27,045 nt of DNA from contig RPFO01001824.1 of NCBI GenBank assembly GCA_009746045.1, positions 1 through 27,045 of the forward strand, given 5' to 3'. The DNA is from Mesostigma viride (taxonomy: Eukaryota > Streptophyta > Mesostigmatophyceae > Mesostigmatales > Mesostigmataceae). The notes beneath the pieces were generated by a model. That model was not told the origin of the DNA, made no database searches, and was given only the letters and a program-made list of their open reading frames with translations. This document shows, piece by piece, positions 24,624 to 27,045 of the stretch (position 1 is the stretch's first letter; each line of letters starts with the position of its first letter). The position numbers and the translations under genes were made by a program.

Positions 24624-27045
24624 CTGTCTGAGGCAACCCCTACACACCTTAATTCACCCAGGGGGGGCCAGGTGCTCCAATGCAGATTTTATATCTGGGC
24701 AACAAGAGGGTGATCTCCAGGTTCAGGGTGGCCCCAGGTCACCTGGAGAGGTACAGGTTCCTATGAAGACGTCCTTGACAGCTGGTGCAGCTGAAAGAAT
24801 GTCTGACCCCATGCATCCTCGTGCTGGGCACGAGGGTGGACCTCTCATTTTGAGAGAAACCAATGTACAACCACAGAGGGGTGTGAAGGCCTCTGGTGGT
24901 ATGCATGTGGTCCCTGCTGGCGGACCAGGTGTTGGGCATGAGCAGGGTGACTCAGGCTCTGAGTCAGAACAGGATGGAAGTCAGCATGGTGATGCTGGAC
25001 AACCTGACAGCACAGTCCTGACTGTGCCAGGGACTGCTTCCTCTGTGTACCAGGAGTTGGGTGCCCGAATCCACAACATGTTTGGGCATGCCACTTCTCT
25101 GTCAAACAACTTTGCCTTCCGTATGGGCAGGGCACCCCTTTTAAGGCGTGTCAGCAAGCTGCCTCACGGTGTAAGTGCCAGTTGTCTTCCAACAAGCCCA
25201 GGAAATCACATGCCAAAGCTCTACCTCAGAGCATTGGTGATCTGCAGTGTGATATCCAACACATCAGGGGCATGCAACTGTTGGTGTGCGTGGACAGGTA
25301 CACGAAATACAAGGTGCTAGAGCATTTACCTTCTATGAAGAACAGGTACTTGCTGGCTGCCCTGCAGAATGTAAGAGCCAAGTTTCCTACCACAAGGATC
25401 CAGGTGGACATGCAGTTTCAGCATCTCAAGGGTGATCCTACCCTTCCTGAGTTGCTGGTTACACCTAGGGAGGCTCATGGGCAGCAGGGTGCTATCGAGA
25501 GGGCAATCCAGGAGGTCAAGAAATTGATCATCTCTGAAGACTGGGTACCCTTGTCTGCACCTGCACTTGTCAGGAGTGCATGGCTGAGGAACGTGGAGCA
25601 GCAGCTGAACAGCAGGGTTAACTTCTACTATGATGGAGTTGCTGTCAGCCCGATGGGTCTATATCATGGCCTGTGCCCACCACATGTGCTGGAGGGCTGG
25701 AAACATGCTGCACATGTCACCTTTGCCAAGCTGAGGGAGAAGGACCGGGGTTGGAAGATGCTGGAGCCACAAGTGGGTCAGAAGGTCCTAGCTTGGAAGG
25801 AACCTAGCCTTTATGGCAAACGTGGTAGCTGGAGTCCTGGGGTGGTTACCCAGGTTGATGAAGCTAGCCATGCATGCTTGGTCAGCATGGAGGACGAACC
25901 AAAGCATGTGCACCGGCTGAGTTGGTCATATGTCAAGCCTAACCTGATGAATGAGGGCAGTCAGGCACAAGGCTCACAGGATCTGCAGGATTTTCAGGTC
26001 CCAAGTGACATCACTGACGCAACGACCACATCTGTTGCAGGGGAATCTGTCAGCCCTGGCCAGGTTGCAGAGGTACTTGTTGAACAGGCTGCAAGGTCAA
26101 CAGCTGGGGAGTCAACTGTCAAGCCCAAGGCACTAACCAAGCCCAGGGGACAAGTTTGGCTGGATTGATTGGGGCTCTACAAGAGCCAAGAAGCAGCCCA
26201 AGGTAGCCAAGCTCAGGTGGCATGGCAATCTGGGGCTGGACACTGCCTTAGAGGTAGACACTATAATTCTCAGGTTTCCATCATTGGGACCAGGGCTGCA
26301 GCAGGGTACAGCATGTCTGAACCCAGCTATCAGTTTGTGTCTGACTTCAGTGGCGGGGTACACGTGAAGGTACTGGGTGAGGTATTCATTCCTATCCTTG
26401 GACAGGACACTGCCTTTTGTGTCTTGGAGGGCTATCAAGGACCTGCTCTTCTGGGGCAGAATTTCCTATGCCAGGATGGGGTAGTGATCACGTCCTCTCT
26501 CCTGACTAAGGAAGGGGCTGGTCAGGTCCCACTGATTAATTTCAGGACCACTCACCTATCACGTGCAGTAACCAGGTCGGTTAAGCGTGTGCAAGTGTGC
26601 CAGGGGCAGGAGCCCTTGGTTGATGACCTCATATTGCCAGCTGCTAGTCATCCAAGCAGTTTGGGCATTGGTCCTCACTCACTTTGGACACAGCCCTATC
26701 AACTACCAAGGCCTGGTGAAGCTCATGTCCTCTCCCATTATGTGTCCCCAGGTCACACTGGGTCTGATTAAATCTGGGAGGACTGGATCTCCAAGAAATG
26801 CGTGGAACCTGTCAATGACCTGCCTCCTGCACGACGTCTACTCAAGCTCAAGTTTGTCATCAAGATGAAGGAGGTGGACGGGGTCAAGGTACCACATGTC
26901 AGGCCAGTGCTGAATGAGTTCAAGGGTACTGGTGAGTGCACTGCCTGAGGAGTTGTATACCCCTGGCATGTTGCATGACACTTGGAGGCTGCTGCTGTGT
27001 GTATTTCTAGGCCTTCTCAACAAAGGGCTTGGATATGGCTCAGTG
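24624..27045 (+). pseudogene. Pol of element 2, partial
   Basis: It is homologous to the pol of element 1: integrase (about 25030-25950), protease-like domain (about 26220-26490), and reverse transcriptase cut off by the window end. Frame breaks against element 1: a G run near 24662; loss of one base near 25140; one G fewer near 26147; a 2-bp insertion just at the protease active site (26261-26266); a change near 26685; one G fewer near 26776; an extra C at 26945; and a lost C near 27032. It is clearly inactive. Confidence 0.88.

Larger units (their letters stand above)
16560..27045. repeat. 5-kb inverted repeat formed by elements 1 and 2
   Basis: The sequence from 21602 back to about 16560 is matched in reverse complement by 21994-27045. 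Paired coordinates sum to about 43,600-43,615 along the arms. The 391-bp spacer (21603-21993) is element 0 integrase sequence plus a target duplication. The arms differ by substitutions and many small indels, so they are not one sequence duplicated by an assembler. Confidence 0.93.
21994..27045 (+). mobile_element. Element 2: second copia-type copy, plus strand, truncated by the window end
   Basis: It belongs to the same family as element 1 but lies in the opposite orientation, inserted 391 bp away in the same host element. The 5' LTR (21994-22611), extra ORF, gag, integrase, protease-like domain and the first part of reverse transcriptase are visible. The five bases before it are CCTGC (21989-21993), the predicted target duplication to be found after its 3' LTR. 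This copy has more frame breaks than element 1. Confidence 0.93.

Noticed and set aside
24471-24763. Programmed +1 frameshift between gag and pol
   Set aside because: It was suggested by element 2 alone. Element 1 and element 0 both have gag and pol in the same frame with only a TGA between.
23512-25320. A 602-residue gag-integrase fusion protein
   Set aside because: It arises from a 4-bp loss in the zinc knuckle and a second change in a G run. Element 1 shows the original gag frame ending at TGA.
16560-27045. One large DNA transposon with 5-kb terminal inverted repeats
   Set aside because: The arms are two complete-style retroelements with their own LTRs. Element 1 has its own CAAGC duplication, and the spacer belongs to element 0.

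Overview
The window is eukaryotic, repeat-rich DNA, probably from an alga or another protist. It has no bacterial-style operons. It opens with a long CCCT tract and is dominated by LTR retrotransposons of at least three families, two TTAA-flanked DNA elements and remnants of coding sequence. I cannot name the species. No gene looks fully intact except a solo gag ORF at 3380-4777.

Layout: 1-337 is a (CCCT)n tract. 338-3330 holds exon-like minus-strand segments around a three-copy tandem repeat of about 354 bp. 3380-4777 is a gag-type ORF with a CCHC knuckle, preceded by GTAACC-rich sequence. From about 4.8 kb to 21,993 runs a decayed plus-strand Ty1/copia-type element (here 'element 0'), split by insertions. 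Its upstream ORF (5406 onward) is cut by a non-autonomous LTR element at 6128-9766. That element has 604-bp LTRs that look identical, TGTCAG/CTGACA ends and an ATACC target duplication. Its right LTR is itself cut by a 1,344-bp piggyBac-like element (8140-9483, TTAA duplication, CCCATAGTCCG inverted ends). Element 0 continues with gag (10220-11448) and the start of pol. It is then cut at 11735 by a minus-strand copia-type element ('element 1', 11736-21602, 616-bp LTRs, CAAGC duplication). Element 1 carries a second TTAA-flanked element in its 3' untranslated region (12455-14508). Element 0 resumes at 21608-21993 with the integrase start. It is cut again at 21994 by a second, plus-strand copy of the same family ('element 2'), which runs off the window in its reverse transcriptase. 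Elements 1 and 2 face each other and form a 5-kb inverted repeat around 391 bp of element 0.

The copia-type family has three unusual traits. An extra ORF lies between the LTR and gag. Gag and pol are in one frame, separated by a single TGA followed by CTN, in two divergent members; this suggests stop-codon readthrough. An aspartic-protease-like domain lies between integrase and reverse transcriptase instead of before integrase.

The most novel-looking signal is in the small LTR element at 6128-9766. Just inside its left LTR, at 6856-7120, at least eleven short hairpins share a TNGTT loop while their stem bases covary. This reads as a selected RNA structure, perhaps for packaging or dimerisation. 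Many frame breaks sit on G or C homopolymers, so some may be assembly errors rather than true decay.
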